A stretch of 8,304 bases of DNA from Methylococcaceae bacterium (GTDB lineage: Bacteria > Pseudomonadota > Gammaproteobacteria > Methylococcales > UBA1147): positions 1-8,304 of the forward strand of contig JAKEEL010000002.1 of the NCBI GenBank assembly GCA_022616595.1, written 5' to 3'. A model generated the notes under the pieces. That model ran no database searches. It saw nothing but the letters and a program-made list of their open reading frames with translations, and was not told the DNA's origin. A program made the translations under genes and the position numbers. This document shows, in pieces, positions 7,246-8,304 of this stretch. Each line of letters starts with the position of its first letter. Position 1 is the stretch's first letter.

Positions 7246-7255
7246 ACGGCGGGCG
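7246..7255 (+). repeat. Deletion junction in hsdM (shared microhomology)
   Basis: These ten bases, ACGGCGGGCG, are read as H-G-G-R in the upstream hsdM frame (end of EEHGGR) and as T-A-G-V in the downstream frame (start of TAGVVLANG). Both readings are what HsdM proteins of this type carry, about 100 residues apart. The simplest reading is that the ancestral gene held this decamer, or nearly so, at both places and one copy plus the DNA between was lost. The second ancestral copy is inferred, not seen. Confidence 0.65.
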
Positions 7256-7539
7256 TGGTGCTCGCGAACGGCTCGATGTCCTCGAACCAATCCGGCGAGG
7301 GCGAGATCCGCAAGAACCTGATCGAGGCCGACGCGGTCGATTGCATGGTGGCGTTGCCGGGGCAGCTCTTCTACTCGACGCAGATCCCGGCGTGTCTGTG
7401 GTTCCTTACGCGCAACAAGGTAGGGGCGAAAAATATTTCGCCCCGGCGCGGCCAGGTGCTCTTCATCGACGCGCGGAAACTCGGCGTGATGGTGGACCGC
7501 ACCCGGCGCGAACTCAGCATTGAGGATATCAAGAAGATT

Positions 7540-7574
<35 letters not shown>

Positions 7575-7815
7575 TGCAGGCGAATACGCCGACGTGCCGG
7601 GCTTCTGCAAATCCGCGAGCCTCGACGACATCCGCAAGCATGGCCATGTGCTCACGCCGGGGCGCTATGTCGGCGCTGAGCGGCAGGAAGACGACGGCGA
7701 GGGATTCGAAGACAAGATGCGGCGACTCACCGCCCAATGGCGTGAACAGCAGATCGAAGCCCGGCGACTGGATGCGGCCATCGAAGCGAATCTTCGACAT
7801 CTGGGCTTCCTGAAT

Positions 7816-7819
7816 GGAG
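7816..7819 (+). promoter_or_regulatory. Ribosome binding site of hepT
   Basis: GGAG lies 7 nt before the ATG at 7827, inside the last codons of hsdM. The HEPN toxin gene thus has its own good translation signal and need not depend on ribosomes finishing the broken hsdM frame. Confidence 0.65.
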
Positions 7820-7826
7820 AAAAACC

Positions 7827-8234
7827 ATGAACCTGGATCTTCGCCCTCTGAGCAGTGCAATCTCCCGATTGCAGGAAGGCTTGGCGCATTACCAAAAGGA
7901 CACGAGCGATACACAAATCCGCGATGGACTCATCCAACGCTTCGAATTCACGTATGAGATCGCACACAAGACCCTGAAGCGCTATCTCGAATTCGCATCG
8001 GCTACACCGGAAGAGTACGACAACATGCCGTTCCAGGATTTGATCCGCTCGGGAAACGAACAAGGGTTACTGCTTGGAGACTGGCCGAAGTGGAAGGGCT
8101 ATCGCGACATGCGCGGCAAAACCAGCCACGCTTATGACGAACAGATCGCCATCGAGCTTGGCACCGGCATTCCGTTCTTTGTCGAGGAGGTGCGTTTTCT
8201 GCGCGATCAGATCCAGCCTAGAGTGAGCCTGTGA
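7827..8234 (+). CDS. hepT: HepT-type HEPN toxin (HI0074 family, nucleotidyltransferase-associated)
   Basis: A 135-residue, mostly helical protein of the HI0074 / 'nucleotidyltransferase substrate-binding' family, now understood as the HEPN toxin of HEPN/MNT toxin-antitoxin pairs. Characterised members are RNases silenced when the partner MntA adds AMP units to a tyrosine. The key motif is visible: R96-x4-H101-x-Y103 (RGKTSHAYDE), with R96 and H101 the presumed RNase residues and Y103 the expected AMPylation target. LIQRFEFTYEIAHKTLKRYL (35-54) is the typical second helix, and WPKWKGYRDM (86-95) leads into the motif. Family members usually have N after the arginine (RN..SH); here it is G97. 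Length is normal. The start overlaps the hsdM stop (ATGA) and the stop overlaps the GTG start of the next gene. Toxicity is inferred from family and partner; some family members may instead act only as accessory subunits. Confidence 0.87.
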   Translation: MNLDLRPLSSAISRLQEGLAHYQKDTSDTQIRDGLIQRFEFTYEIAHKTLKRYLEFASATPEEYDNMPFQDLIRSGNEQGLLLGDWPKWKGYRDMRGKTSHAYDEQIAIELGTGIPFFVEEVRFLRDQIQPRVSL

Positions 8235-8304
8235 AAACTCCGCTCATCGACATTCGCCCCGATCACTGGGAGATCGTGCGCGGCATATTGCAGAAGCATG
8301 TTCC
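8231..8304 (+). CDS. mntA: MntA-type nucleotidyltransferase antitoxin, N-terminus only
   Basis: The window ends 24 codons into this gene. The visible start, VKTPLIDIRPDHWEIVRGIL followed by QKHVP, matches the N-terminus of minimal nucleotidyltransferase (MNT) proteins encoded after HI0074-type HEPN genes, where a 'D..P.....V..IL..H.P' helix comes before the GSRARG catalytic motif. That motif lies beyond the window edge and cannot be checked. The likely start is the GTG at 8231, which overlaps the hepT stop as GTGA. There is only a weak GAG-type Shine-Dalgarno upstream, so translation is probably coupled to hepT. The expected role is AMPylation of the HepT tyrosine, which neutralises the toxin. 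The assignment rests on a short stretch plus context. Confidence 0.72.
   Translation, partial: MKTPLIDIRPDHWEIVRGILQKHV

Noticed and set aside
7246..7260. Programmed ribosomal frameshift joining the two hsdM halves
   Set aside because: There is no slippery heptamer at the junction, and a frameshift could not restore the roughly 100 missing residues including the catalytic motif.

Overview
The window looks like a piece of a gammaproteobacterial chromosome. The block mtnA <-> mtaD-ubiG-mupP-(yciK-like SDR) has the gene content and order known from Pseudomonas (the PA3169-PA3173 neighbourhood). The flanks differ from Pseudomonas: a SufT-type gene follows the SDR, and serS follows mtnA. That suggests another, unassigned gammaproteobacterial lineage. 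The genus cannot be read from the sequence alone.

Left half (1-3976, minus strand): a tight, probably single transcription unit, in transcription order mtaD, ubiG, mupP, SDR, sufT. mtaD-ubiG are 16 nt apart and ubiG-mupP 12 nt apart. mupP and the SDR overlap by 19 nt, and the SDR and sufT share an ATGA. sufT runs off the left edge. The products serve methylthioadenosine salvage, ubiquinone synthesis, cell-wall amino-sugar recycling, an unassigned oxidoreductase and Fe-S cluster maturation. A 57-bp divergent spacer separates mtaD from mtnA.

Centre (4034-6430, plus strand): mtnA and then serS, both intact by their motifs. mtaD and mtnA fit one pathway: methylthioadenosine is deaminated, the methylthioinosine is phosphorolysed by an enzyme not in this window, and the resulting methylthioribose-1-phosphate is isomerised by MtnA.

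Right end (6431-8304, plus strand): an accessory module directly behind serS. It starts with a type I restriction-modification hsdM that is broken. An internal deletion has removed the middle of the methyltransferase domain, including the NPPF/Y catalytic motif, and put the two halves in different frames. The 10 bases at the junction (7246-7255) encode family-typical residues in both frames, as expected for recombination between short direct repeats. The ruined gene is followed, through two 4-nt stop/start overlaps, by an apparently intact HepT-type HEPN toxin with an R-x4-H-x-Y motif and the first 24 codons of its MntA-type nucleotidyltransferase antitoxin. Thus a toxin-antitoxin pair sits inside a type I restriction locus whose methyltransferase is dead as read here; hsdS and hsdR, if present, lie beyond the right edge. 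No rRNA, tRNA, CRISPR array, insertion sequence or clear terminator was found.
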